Of a DNA stretch of 64,000 nucleotides, positions 24,810-35,650 are shown piece after piece. The stretch is from Blastomussa wellsi (Eukaryota; Cnidaria; Anthozoa; Scleractinia; Plerogyridae). Positions within the stretch are counted from its first letter, which is position 1; each line of letters starts with the position of its first letter. The stretch spans positions 40,162,421 through 40,226,420 of the forward strand of contig OX393561.1 of assembly GCA_947652115.1 (NCBI GenBank), in the 5' to 3' direction. A program made the translations under genes and the position numbers. The notes under the pieces were generated by a model. That model was not told the origin of the DNA and did not search any database. It was given only the letters and a program-made list of their open reading frames with translations.

Positions 24810-25787
24810 TGGATCTCTTAACCTAATTTATCTCAATAAAAACGCTACATCAATGAAATGTCTACTGAAAGCCCATATGAAGTTTTAATCTGGACACAAA
24901 GTTCGACTTACCGGTATGTAATCTCTCCGGTCTTGCACTCTAAGAATCTGGCTGCAAAATAACAATAATAGTCGTGCAAATCTGTAGGAAATTTGGTTAA
25001 ATGCAATCATTTCAGAGCGCAACTGAATATATCTTTATTATGTGCTTGAAATAGGTATTGTTTAGGAGAACTTGAAGCAATAGTGTGGGTATATGTCTAT
25101 GTCTTTGCCCTCGTTTAATTGTTGGGTAAAATTAAACGTTGTTGATGCATCTGGTAGTCGTTGTGGAAATGAAATCAAATGAAACATTTTCGCGCAACTT
25201 CTGTGGTTGCAAAAAAGCACTTACCACGGAGCAGAGCGGTGAATACGTTGCGAATAAGGTCAATAGCCGATATCTCCAAATAATATGCGAACGTGATAAT
25301 GCACATACGTTACAATTCTGGCTGCATTTGCTTCACAGTTGCGATTAGACCTTTCACCGTTATAGACCACTGGCTGGTGCGGACTGCCGGTGAGGCAGAT
25401 GTACTTATAAGAGTTTCAGAAGTAGGAGGAAAATAAACAAAAAATGTGGGGTTGACTCCCTGGGGCTAAATCGGGCCCTTGTGACCCCAGGATCGGAGAA
25501 AAATGAAGCAATATATCATGACGTGGCTTTTTTCTGTTAATTATTTTTGTCCTTCAGTTTTGACTTAGACTAATATCAAGATGTCATTCAGCACATTAAT
25601 AGTAAACAAACAATTTCGATCAAGATCAATAAAAATCTCGAAATAACGTGTTTCTACTGGTCAATTATGTTGCGAAAGAGAGACAGAGATTTGAAAGTCG
25701 ATGAAATGTAAAAACAGGAACATGTTCAACGGCGTTGCGTTTTATATATCATTGCTAACATTTCGTGTATACCTATTCATCTACGTT

Positions 25788-26315
25788 GCAGACGAACCAA
25801 ACCACTGCATGCCCTCTACACATATCCGCATATTTTCGAAAAATATAACCGAGATTTTTTCTCCGTTTGCACCTCTCGTCCGCACGTAAACGGCGTTTTC
25901 GGCCACAAATACGGAGGTTTTTGAAAACGCTCTCCAGACTTTAGACTTTTAAAAACGGAGATTTAAAGTGGACGGTCGAAAAGGAAGGTTTTCGAATACG
26001 ATGATGTCAAAGTTCGGGTCCAGTGCACTCGGTCACAAATTAGCATAAACATGGCGGCGATCAACCGCCATTAAAATATGGCGGTAAACTCTTTGATTTC
26101 CCCGGGCTTATGCTTATCACAGGGCGCATGCACTCGTAACCTGCGCATGCTCAATATGTGAAGTCTAGCCTATTAGAATCGTTTTTTCGTATACGTGTGG
26201 ACGTGCAAATACGATTTTAATACAGTCCGTGTGGACGCCAAGTTTTTCAAATACAGAGAAAAAATCTCCGTTTTCGAAAATATTCGGATACGTGTGGACG
26301 GCGTAGTTCGTCTGC
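25788..26315. mobile_element. 528-bp inverted-repeat element
   Basis: The left end, GCAGACGAAC at 25788 through TATTTTCGAAAA near 25841, is inverted at 26268-26315 with some mismatches (CGTGTGGACGG near the right end, eroded at the left). The interior has degenerate sub-repeats of CGTGTGGACG and AAAACGGAG. It is a non-autonomous DNA transposon by its structure; superfamily unknown. Confidence 0.7.
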
Positions 26316-29137
26316 CACACAACGTCACAAAATAATTTTGGGCGACGAACCAAATTCCTAAAACTAATAGTTTAGTAAGGGAGAAAAATTTCAAGGAGAT
26401 GACAGTACAGCCAAAAGGGACATGAAATAATAGTTTGCCAAGGTATCGAAACGTTAAAGAGCAAAAATACTGAGAATAAATGAGGAAGATTGTAAACGAG
26501 GTTTGTAAGTTCCGCCACGCATGTTTTCAACTTGTACGCAGGTGCCTCACGTCTGTCGAGTCTCGCTTACAGAAATTTTAGATTTTATCATTATCGAAAT
26601 TTTTCTCAGTGATAACATTGTTGGATTATTATAGTCGATGAAATGTTGAAAACAATATTTTCTCTGTACACTCATTTGCTAGGCCAAAAACCTACCGAAA
26701 TTTGAAAGGGTACACTATTTGCTAAGATGCCGTATTCTGTAGAGAAAAAACCTAACGAAGGTTCAAACAGAACTATCTTGCATCGAATAAATAAAATAAG
26801 TTCCAGAAAGGGGCTTGAATGTTGATGTTTTCTTTCTTCATTGAAGCCCCATTAGATAACAACACGGTTAAGCTATTCGATCAGCTGATGGAGGGAGTCG
26901 AATGCCCTTGCGAGTATTTGCGAGCGTTTCTGTCTTGGAAGCATCGAGCACTTTGCAAAGCGCTAACTTCGCTAAAACCCAAGCATGCGAGCACTTGAAA
27001 AATACGCGAGTAGGAGCAAACGAAGCACAGGCAAATTTTGCGAGAACTGCAAAATTTTGAGAGGCCATTTGCGACCTCTTGACGATATAGGTCCGCAATG
27101 GCACGCACGGATCGAGATCACTGATCGTTATTACGACATTGGAATTAGAAAGTTAGCGGAACGCTTGTCGCATATAGATAGACCAGGAACATAACGGATC
27201 ATTCATAGATCACTATTTATAATAGCAAATGAGATACCATAGAATATGAAATCAAACCGCTCCATTGCAACGCAGGCAAAATTCAGTTTATAGTGTTAGC
27301 AACAACGGTGCTGCTAGTAGAACATTTTGTAGGCACTTAGATACATTAGAAGGTGCAAAAATCATCAGCTCTGGCAATATAAATTCTTTGGTGGAACTAG
27401 TCGTGGTTCAAGTTACTACGTTTATGAATCCCGCCGTATAAGGCGATCGTCAGGAGATCGTACAAGAGAACTTGCGAGTATTTTGGACTGGAATGTTGTC
27501 TACAAAAAAATTGCGATTGATTGCTGTTTTAACTGCAATAATGTACCATAAACTCGCAAATTTTTTCGCTACGCAAGCAAAAACATATGAGCATTGAAAT
27601 TACAGAGGCCGCGACCGGAGGCTAGGTTTATTTTGATAAAACGGGATTACGATATTTCGCAATTGTATCTGTATCACACGGCTGCACCTGTAAAGCTTGA
27701 AATTTAGACGTTTTCTTCTGGTCAGAAAAAAATAGTTGATCGCTAGTTCTTATTAATAGAACGTACGCCAAACTAGTAAGTCAATACAACGGTACAACAT
27801 TTATTTTAATGATGCAAGGGATAATTGTCACTTTTGTAGGAAAAGGGTGTCCCGGTGCGGCGAGAAAATCGGGATGTCCAGTTACCATTTTCAAGAACAA
27901 CTTCCATTGTAAAATCTGTACCCTATTTAACAAGTGTGCCCGGCGCTATTTTCATACCTATTCTTTACATTTCTACTGCAATTTTCCTTGCCTTTGCAAA
28001 GTCGCATGATATTTAATCTTTCTCAGGTTATTTCAACATTATAATCTGTTCCAGATTGAGCTATTTCCTTGACCAAGCCGGTAACATATATAAAAGACTC
28101 ACAAATCGCTGATTAATAAAGCATGCAGATTTAGGCTCAAATGGTACAAGCTCGCTGATGGAACGGATTAGTAGAATTAATAGAACCAGACAGCCATATA
28201 TTTGATAATTTGAGGAAAGATCTTCGCCCTTTGACCAGCCCGCTTAATACATTGTAAGCGTCCAATTCTGTCGATTCAAACAAATGCATCGTTTCCATCG
28301 TGCACATATGAATTCAAGTATTAATTTCATCGGAATGCCTTGAGTTCTTTACAGTGATTTAGCAAACTGGTATGTACAATTATGAGTCTTCAAGATGTTC
28401 CACACATGTCAGACTCACTATGTGGGAGAGTTGACCGGCTCCGTCCGAATCAATTTCACTACGAGTATTGAACTAAGTATTACATGCAATAAATTACTGA
28501 GTGTGTAACAAAAATGCACAAAACACTTACTTAACACGTCGCCACGCTGTTTTAGAGAAGAGCTCACGTTTGAACGACGTCCAGATGTACGAAATCAATC
28601 TACAGCGAGAGCAGGCTCGAACGTTTAAAGATGGGAAGCATTCAGACAAGCAGGTCGCAGTCAGTACGTTTTCTTGAAATATGATCGCTCTTTCAAAGGC
28701 ACTTATGACCGTGATAATGGAAATACAGGCTATTCGTGCCAGGATGACCAAGAATTCTCTATTCGTAGTTTCTGTGAATTGATATTTGTCTTTCGGGCTC
28801 ATAAAATTGAATCTTTGTCTTCGATTCTGCCAGGACAAGAGTTCTGTTGTATTTTGGAAGTGGTGAGAAAACTCCAGATGCTCAAGGTGACTTCCTCCAG
28901 AGCTATGCTGTATGTCAAAGGACCACAAACCAGGCGACGAAAGTGAATGTTTTTGTATAAGATCCGGTTTTAAGTTAATAAGATAATTAATTTTCACCGG
29001 TACTGGTCACTCAGTAATATATTATTAATTTCACATAGCAAACTTTGACGGATCGTTTTACCCCCCGGGTTTTAACTCTGTATTTCAAAAGCTTCAAACA
29101 TGAAATAATTTAAGTTTTTTCAACCAGACATTCAGCC

Positions 29138-29219
29138 CATTAACAATATGAAGTTAAATGGGCTTCTGCCTGACTGTGTGACTGAGGGAGGGGAGGTATC
29201 ACTACGGATGAGATTTTCC
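29138..29219 (+). repeat. 82-bp dispersed block, copy 2
   Basis: See copy 1 at 24728-24809. The sequences diverge right after the shared GATTTTCC. This copy ends about 30 bp before the MITE at 29250. Confidence 0.85.
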
Positions 29220-29249
29220 GCTCTACTCTGAGTTCCCGGCGTGGGTAGC

Positions 29250-29536
29250 GGTTCCCATATGAAGAAGATGGGGATACTAGTCGTATTGTTTAGGAGTGCA
29301 TATTTCGCATTTTTGGTCTCACTAGGCTAGGGCGTCTCAGGAAAAACGCCGATATTTTTAGGCCTCGAAGTCTCGTTCAGGATTGCACGCCAAGAAATGC
29401 AGAAGTATGTATTCTATTTTTCGTGTTTTGGTATCTTTTAGCGGTCAATAACAGCTCTAGCCACGGAAAAATTGCTCTTTTGGGGGGCTAAGTTCCCAAT
29501 TTCCGACGACATCCCCGTCTGTTTCATACGGGAGTC
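29250..29536. mobile_element. MITE with CCCATATGAA/GGGGAT ends
   Basis: The left end reads GTTCCCATATGAAGAAGATG followed by GGGAT, and the right end is its imperfect inverse, ATCCCCGTCTGTTTCATACG then GGAG. The interior has GTCTCAC and GTCTCGTT blocks, a pattern I remember from a repeat common in coral DNA. It has no coding capacity. Confidence 0.65.
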
Positions 29537-31405
29537 CACCCGGGTCAGAGGCATAATTAGGCGAAGGCGGAGGGTTTCCTCATTATAGGAAATTAATGCT
29601 GGTTAATTATAAATTAACGTATTTTAAAGTAATTAGGCATAAACTAACGAGGACGGAAATGTTTAATTGCTCAAAAAAGGGAATCAACGCCAGTGACAAG
29701 GACGATCAGCAAAACAAGAGCAGAGGACATTGCTCCTTTATTGAAATCTCGTTACGCAGAATCAAATATGAATAAGCGATAAAACTTCTGGTCAATTTTT
29801 GTTTCCTCTTCATTAGGACAGGATTTAAAATTTTGGGTCAAAATAGCAGAAATTATTTCGCGGAAATTAAGAGACCATTTGTTCCATAAATAAAATTAAC
29901 GCGATTTAGATTACCGCGATTCAATGTTGACAGTCCTGCCTGAATTGCGCCCATAGCCGTCATATTACATTAAAAGAAAATATTTGATACTTCATATTCA
30001 ACCTTCCTTTTCATGGTTTCTGATAAATTAAATTGAATCACATAAAAGACAAACTGTCGCACAGTAGACAATAGGGACGACGCCTGCTAAAAAATGAATT
30101 TGTATTTTACGCACGAATCTCGCAATTGCCTTGATGTATTCGGTGCATCTATCGCTTTCAAACATATTTCTTTTAGAAAATATAAGGGGGCGTTTATTTT
30201 CAAACATAAAAACGAAAATTTAGCCGTCGAGGTTCATGTTCTCCAAAGTAGTCAGAAATTGGTCATTTCACGTTGTTGTTTTGCAGAGGACGGCAGAGAA
30301 ATGTACAAAGAATTAGAACGCACGTGCAGAGCTATTGTATTGCTCATTAAATCTTTTGTTTAGCGACGTTCTCGTTGACGTTGCAGTCGTGGTTTGCTTA
30401 AGCTCCCTACATCAGGGGTATAACTTTTCTCCAAAACGAAAAAAAATATTCGAGGAGAAGATCTGCTACTTCTTGGGTGCTGTTTCTATGGAAGGGAGTT
30501 GTCCCTGGTAGGAGGATTACCGTCCAGGCGAGAGAAGTTTTCATGTATTCTTTTTAAATAGCAGCGAACCGTTTACACGAAAAAACGCAAACGTTGGCTC
30601 GAGGGACATGCTTACCATGGGCGGTCGAGCCAACTTTGTCTCATATAAACAGTTGGATCTCCTACCCGAGGCAACTCACGGCACGCCGACCGTCCGTGTA
30701 ATGACCTGGTCCAGATTTGAGGTTTTCAAGAAGAAATTTAAAGACAAACCTTAACTCAGCAAAGGTGACGAAAACGGAATGGACGAAAGGAAGTCGAAGG
30801 AAGAAGGAGAAATGAAGATTTGAATATTTAAAAAGGGTTTTAAATAATTAGGTAGCATCGACTTTGGCTCAATGGAGAGGGTTACCTTAATTCCTACCAG
30901 GGACAATTCTTCTTCGTATAAACAGGCCCTTACGGCCTTGTACGTTTCAATGGTGGCAGTGGTTCCCACCCGGTTGCCAAATACTTTGCGAACACAATGG
31001 GTCCTTTGGTTGGTCAAACACCTCATCACGTTAAGAACAGCGTTGATTTTGCAAACGCTATCAGTGACCGCTCTGTCTCCACGCAAAAAGTTGGTTTCGG
31101 ATTATGTGTCTTCGTTCCTACCAGCATTGCAGTTCCTGTTGGCGTTTCAGTGCGCAAAAGTTAAAGTTCGTTGGAGAGAGAGAGATAGACTGAAAGAGAG
31201 AAGCACCCTTTCGTGCTTGAAAAATGTGTTCCGCATTTGGCATAGGCATACGGGTACCTTCGGACTTTGGGGGCCGGCCTGTAACCTCCATGCCCGAAAA
31301 AATTACGCAATTTTCGAATGCGTTAGCATTAAACCGGTATACATCCGCCCAAACATTGATACTGTTTTTGCCCGAATCCTGAGCGTTTTGCCCGAAAAAT
31401 TTCGG

Positions 31406-31492
31406 CTCGTACGCTTATGGCTTTCGGCCACTTATTTTGTGTACGCACCTAGCTTCTACAAGCAGATCCATGGGTATGCAATGGGCACCCCT
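31406..31492 (+). pseudogene. Penelope-like reverse-transcriptase remnant
   Basis: Inside a 296-codon ORF (30872-31762) that is otherwise not protein-like, about 29 residues resemble a reverse-transcriptase block seen in Penelope-like elements: ATYFVY, then FYKQIHGYAMGTP. The family form is close to TYF...FYKQ..G.AMGSP. The sequence after GTP does not continue into the expected VVAN-YME block, and no YxDD motif follows in frame. It is a short decayed fragment. The wider region also has TTTTGCCCGAA repeats. Confidence 0.4.
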
Positions 31493-33301
31493 AACTTCTT
31501 AGTAGTATTTATAGACTTTTTATTGTATTTGATTGCAATTTTATACTGTCCTGATTCTATTGAACCTTTTTTTGTATATTGCAGTTTTAGACGATTAATC
31601 AAATCTGTAGTTGTATTTGTATGTCCTGTTCGGAGACTTATTGTCACCTCACTTTGCCCACAAGCTCACGTGACAACTAAGTTCTCGCCATCAACATTCA
31701 CTTCAGAATGGCGCCGTGATTTTTATAATTTGCTTCGAAAGCTTGTGAAAGCTGAAAACTAGACTGTTTCGGGAACTTTACTATCTTTAAAAGCATAAAG
31801 TTACGCAATATTTTTGTTTTAACTTCTGAATGCCTCTTTAATTGACCTTAAGGAAAACTCCAATATAAATACCGTAGATGTTAAAATCAATTATCTTATT
31901 AAGCAGACGGACATTTTCCACCAAAATGTAAAATGTAACTTTAAATTGACATTACCGATAGGAGTACTTTTTCTTCTATACATATACCAGAGTACTTTTA
32001 CGGAAAAATATACTGCTGGCGTAGAAAAATATATGACTTATGTATGAAAATATATGGACTACCCTAACTGACGCACAGTTTAATATATGATTTGGCAATG
32101 CAGCACAGTAACCTTAGCCGCCAAGAGTGAAGTAAGCTAATTCTGTTTTTGAATTTAGCATATATTGACGTAATATACCATATGATCTGAGTAAACGACT
32201 TTTGTCCATTAGTGCATCGAGACATCGCCACTTGACATGAGTGTCGCTGGTTGTCACGTCTAGCTATTGTTCAAGTTTAGTACAAATTCAGTTCCAACAT
32301 ATTAAATTCCATGCATCGAATACTGACGAGCAAACAGTTCCGAGTTGAATATTGTGCGAGCTTATGTTAAAACTGAGTACATGAGATATTTCACTTTGGT
32401 TTCTCACTATGGAGAAATCTACGTAAAACGGCGCCTTGTTGTATCAGCACAAGGAACCAAAGAAACGTTTTAGAAAAAGTTATCTGAGTTTTTTATCGCC
32501 TACTGAGAGACATTGCTAACAAAACAGCTAGTAAAACCAATCTAAACAAAAAAATCTTCAATCACATGCAATCCAAACTACGGCATTATTTACTTACTTA
32601 AGAAGGCGGCCTGACATACTGTCTCGAGGCTACCTCGGAGTAAACATGAGTTGCATAAAATAAATGCTGATATTCTTTGAAAGATATGCGGGTCTAGATC
32701 TGGAAATGGAATTCTGTTTATAAATATTTTCATTCCGACAATATGATTTTCAAGTTTGAACGCTAAATCCTTTATCCAATAAATAGCTTGTAAAATTCTA
32801 ATGAATTTAAAAGATTAAGCATGTCTTTTATAAATAAAATGTATTGTGCGATTAAAACCATTTCTTTGGAAATGCCTGAGTTCAGTAGTGCAATAAACCT
32901 TCACAGAAATATTATTTTAAGTGATTCTGAATACGTTTACTGTGTGCTAAGAACGTGATCTAAATATATACAAAAATAAAATTTACCTTAATACTTCTCA
33001 ATCTCAAGAAGTCACACCGTTTTACCAGCGTTTTACGCTATCATTTGGCTTGCTCGTGTTAACGAAGAGAAACACGGCGAGTGCTCCCATTTTACTTTCA
33101 GGTGTCAAATAGAATGGATAAATAATTCAAGTCCTTAAAAGCATCCTAGTGTCGGATTCGCTGGTGATAATTAATTATTTAGAGCAACTATTGCTTGTGC
33201 ATTTCCACAACACACCAGACATGCGATACGCAATACAACGTGCGACAAAACAAAATGAAAACTTTTCTCGTGATTTCAATTCTTTCTCTCTTGTCATTCA
33301 G

Positions 33302-33465
33302 TTACCCTTCTGATCTTAGTTCAAATTGGATGCAGTGGTGCAAAGAAGGTAGTGCAATGTCCTCCTGAGTGCGGTGCGGATTTGACGATTTATTACTTCC
33401 ATTCACCTGTCTGCTTCAGAAAGTGTTTTGGTATCACAAGACCGACTTTTGGTAATTTACATTAA
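33302..33465 (+). CDS. Candidate last exon of a small secreted Cys-rich peptide
   Basis: A strong 3' splice site (TTCTTTCTCTCTTGTCATTCAG, cut after 33301) is followed by a phase-1 open frame of 53 residues ending in TAA at 33463-33465. The first residues are hydrophobic (TLLILVQIGCSG), as in the end of a signal peptide. They are followed by a short basic stretch and two CxxxC pairs (CPPEC and CFRKC) about 17 residues apart, ending FGITRPTFG. The first exon with the start codon was not located. In another frame the ATG at 33255 opens a 37-codon ORF with a signal-like start, which may be chance from the pyrimidine tract. Peptide hormones, defence peptides and toxins all share this design, so the role is open. 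AATAAA lies at 33604. Confidence 0.35.
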
Positions 33466-33945
33466 ACTCGACTACGTAGCCCTCGGTCAGTTAAGAATGA
33501 ACAAAACGCCCTTTTCATATATATTCCTATAATATTCTCCAAACCCACATTACTCACATATTTAATCAAAGACTTTTCGAAAGCAAACCTTTAGGCAGCG
33601 AGGAATAAATTGAAGCCCCGAGCTATTTTGGATGCTTCATTTAACAACCAATCAGAAGGTGGAATGTCATATTTTCAAGGCTTGTGTCGTTTAGAACTGA
33701 TATAGAAGTGGTTTTAGGTTTTGCCTGATTGTCTAGAAGATTTGCGCTTTAAATTTCATTCAATAGCGTGAGAGTGAGAGTAAAATCATTGAAAAGGGAG
33801 AAAAATAACAACGTGTCTGCGGCGGTCGTGTTGTTAACATCAAAGGCTACTCAGTACTGACCAGCCAGACTGTCCATTCACGAAGAAAATTCTACGAAGC
33901 CCATTTAGTGCCATGGATATTTTGTGCATTTGTTTGTTTGCCGGG

Positions 33946-34092
33946 CGTTTTTCTCGACTCTCGTTCCATTTTCCTGGCTTTTCTCCCGACTTTTTTTCTC
34001 GACCATTTTCTCGACTTGTCTAGCTCCCGACCTTTTTCTCGACTTTATTACCGACGTTTCCCTCGACTTTTTTCCCGACTTTTCTCTCATCC
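33946..34092 (+). repeat. Degenerate TTTTTCTCGACT tandem repeat
   Basis: About ten loose copies of a 12-16 base unit, (T)nCTCGACT or (T)nCCCGACT. The Ser/Arg/Phe-rich ORFs on both strands here come from the repeat. Confidence 0.6.
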
Positions 34093-34283
34093 CGCCTTTT
34101 GTCTATACCGCTGACAAATCGTAGATTCAGAAAAGGCGAAAAATGGCTTCGTACGTGAAGCCTCCTCCTCTACCTCCTGTTCTTCCGAGTGGCTTGAGAA
34201 GGTGAGGATTACTTTCTCATTAAATTAAGGCTTTGTACATCAGTGGCGGATCCAGGGGGAGGGTCGCGGCGCATACGCATAAT

Positions 34284-34318
34284 GATATAAGATATAAGAT
34301 AAGATAAGATAAGATAAG
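34284..34318 (+). repeat. GATAA microsatellite
   Basis: About seven copies of GATAA with GATATAA variants, directly left of the inner MITE. Confidence 0.85.
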
Positions 34319-34324
34319 CATCAT

Positions 34325-34592
34325 GTTAGTGAGAACAGCAGCAGCATAAACATAGGCACGAGCATAAGAAGAACAAACAAACTTGTTTTTCTTATGTTGT
34401 CCTCACTAGGAATCGCCTCGGCATAAGCGTCAGCACAACAAGAACGGACTTTGTTCATTCTTCGCTTATGCTTATCTCCGAGTTATGCTGCGGTGATTGC
34501 TAGTGAGGACAACATAAGAAAAACAAGTGTGTTCGTTCTTCTTATGCTCGTGCTTATGTCGTTATGCCTATGCTTATGCGCTAGTGAAAACC
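34325..34592. mobile_element. MITE with ~88-bp inverted repeats, nested
   Basis: The arms 34325-34411 and 34498-34592 are inverted copies. They share GTGAGGACAACATAAG-type inner ends, a middle AGCATAAGAAGAAC block and outer ends reading TTAGTGAGAAC and CTAGTGAAAAC. Sequences of the type CATAAGCATAAGC recur within it. It lies inside the hAT-like element 34241-34825, so it probably inserted later. Confidence 0.75.
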
Positions 34593-35278
34593 ATCCTTTA
34601 TAGGGTACGGGCTTCAGGAAGCGCGTTGCACACCTCAGCCCAAATTGTCGGATATCATCCCTGGGATACATAAGGATATATAACCACCCCCCCCCCCCCC
34701 GCCTCCTTATGGGCGAAAATGTTAAGGCTCGAAGGGCTGAAATTTTCTTGCGCCCCATTCTAAATTAAGGCCCGCAAGGCCGGAAACTTTTCGGGCCTCC
34801 ACCTTAGAAAGAAGATCCGCCACTGCCGGGAATGTAAATTTTCTTTACTTTGAAAATCGGCAATAAGTCCTAGTGCTAATGACATTTTTCTAAGGGATTA
34901 CAAGCGGTCGAAAGCCGCAATGAATGTAAAGTTCAGACTGTTGATGAACCACGGAGCAGTAGAATAGGTGCCACTTACGCTTGTGGCTTTTTGCTGTAAC
35001 AGTTAAACCGGGGGAGGTGGGGGAGGTTAACCATTTGTCGCAAAAATTCTCCCAAATTTCTCTTGCTGCCCAAAAAATCCGAATTGCCAAAATTTGAGGG
35101 GGGCCTGCGCCCCCACCCCCCCCCCCACCCCCCAAACCCGGCCCGTACGCCTATGACTAGTGTGCCTGTCACCTGTTTTCTAAGAAGGTAGAATCTTATT
35201 GGCTAGTTGCATTTTTATTGATTGTTAATTTTATCCTGTATTATATCCTATTGTTTCAAATGTGAATATTAAAAGTAA

Positions 35279-35474
35279 GGGACATCGGAATAGCTAGTGA
35301 GGTTTATCGGAAGAGCTAAAAATGGGAGATGGGAAGAGCTAGCCGGGGATATCGGAAGAGCTAGTGAGGGATATCGGAAGAGCTAGCGAGGGATGTCGGA
35401 AGAGCTAGTTAGTGGTTTCGGGAAAGCTAGCCGGGGACATCGGGAGAGCTAGTCAGACTGATCGGAAGATGAGG
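35279..35474 (+). repeat. 22-bp minisatellite, about 8.5 degenerate copies
   Basis: Consensus about GGGATATCGGAAGAGCTAGT plus GA. Copies differ at several positions; the two central copies are nearly identical. No coding frame is kept. Confidence 0.85.
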
Positions 35475-35517
35475 TCGTATGCAGATGAATGAATAGTTTT
35501 TAGCTGGATAAAAGAAC

Positions 35518-35650
35518 AATAATAATAATAATAATAATAACAATAATAATAATAACTTTATTTAAGTGTCAATGTGTGTAGCACTACTGTGCTAATTGGG
35601 GACACTGTAAACAAATATTGTAAATGAAACAGAAAGTTGTTAAAAATCCC
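35518..35650 (+). repeat. AAT microsatellite and retroelement-like tail
   Basis: An (AAT)n run of about 12 units to 35555 is followed by TTTATTTAAGTGTCAATGTG and a block (GCACTA-TGTGCTAATT, GGACACTGTAAA, AATGAAACAGAAAGTTGT) that recurs at 57003-57106. A simple-repeat tail next to a shared block suggests the 3' end, inverted, of a non-LTR retroelement or SINE. Confidence 0.6.

Larger units (their letters stand above)
9394..33254. other. Long intergenic region, no gene recognised
   Basis: About 24 kb of AT-rich DNA with only short ORFs of no recognisable family. It contains inverted-repeat elements near 17.0, 24.6, 26.0 and 29.4 kb, an 82-bp duplicated block (24.7 and 29.1 kb) and a retroelement remnant at 31.4 kb. 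The longest minus ORF, 28997-28527 (156 codons), has one hydrophobic stretch and no motif I know, and it overlaps a + ORF at 28674-28946. I do not call either a gene. No tRNA or rRNA was seen. Confidence 0.55.
34241..34825. mobile_element. hAT-like element with CAGTGGCGGATC ends, containing a second element
   Basis: Left end CAGTGGCGGATCCAGG and right end GATCCGCCACTG are inverted. The interior holds a GATAA microsatellite, a complete inverted-repeat element (34325-34592) and a C-run. CAGTGGCGGATC-type ends are known from hAT-type non-autonomous elements; I could not define an 8-bp target duplication. A related pair of ends occurs at 59869-60074. Confidence 0.65.

Noticed and set aside
28527..28997. 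156-codon minus ORF
   Set aside because: Overlapped by a + ORF of 90 codons, no recognisable family and only one hydrophobic patch; not enough to call a gene.
30872..31762. 296-codon ORF as a whole gene
   Set aside because: Only about 29 residues look like any known protein; the rest overlaps repeats and an opposite-strand ORF and has no domain structure.
33255..33368. 37-codon ORF with a signal-peptide-like start
   Set aside because: It is made largely of the polypyrimidine tract of a strong 3' splice site, which by itself encodes Leu/Ser/Phe; the other frame after the splice site is the better exon.
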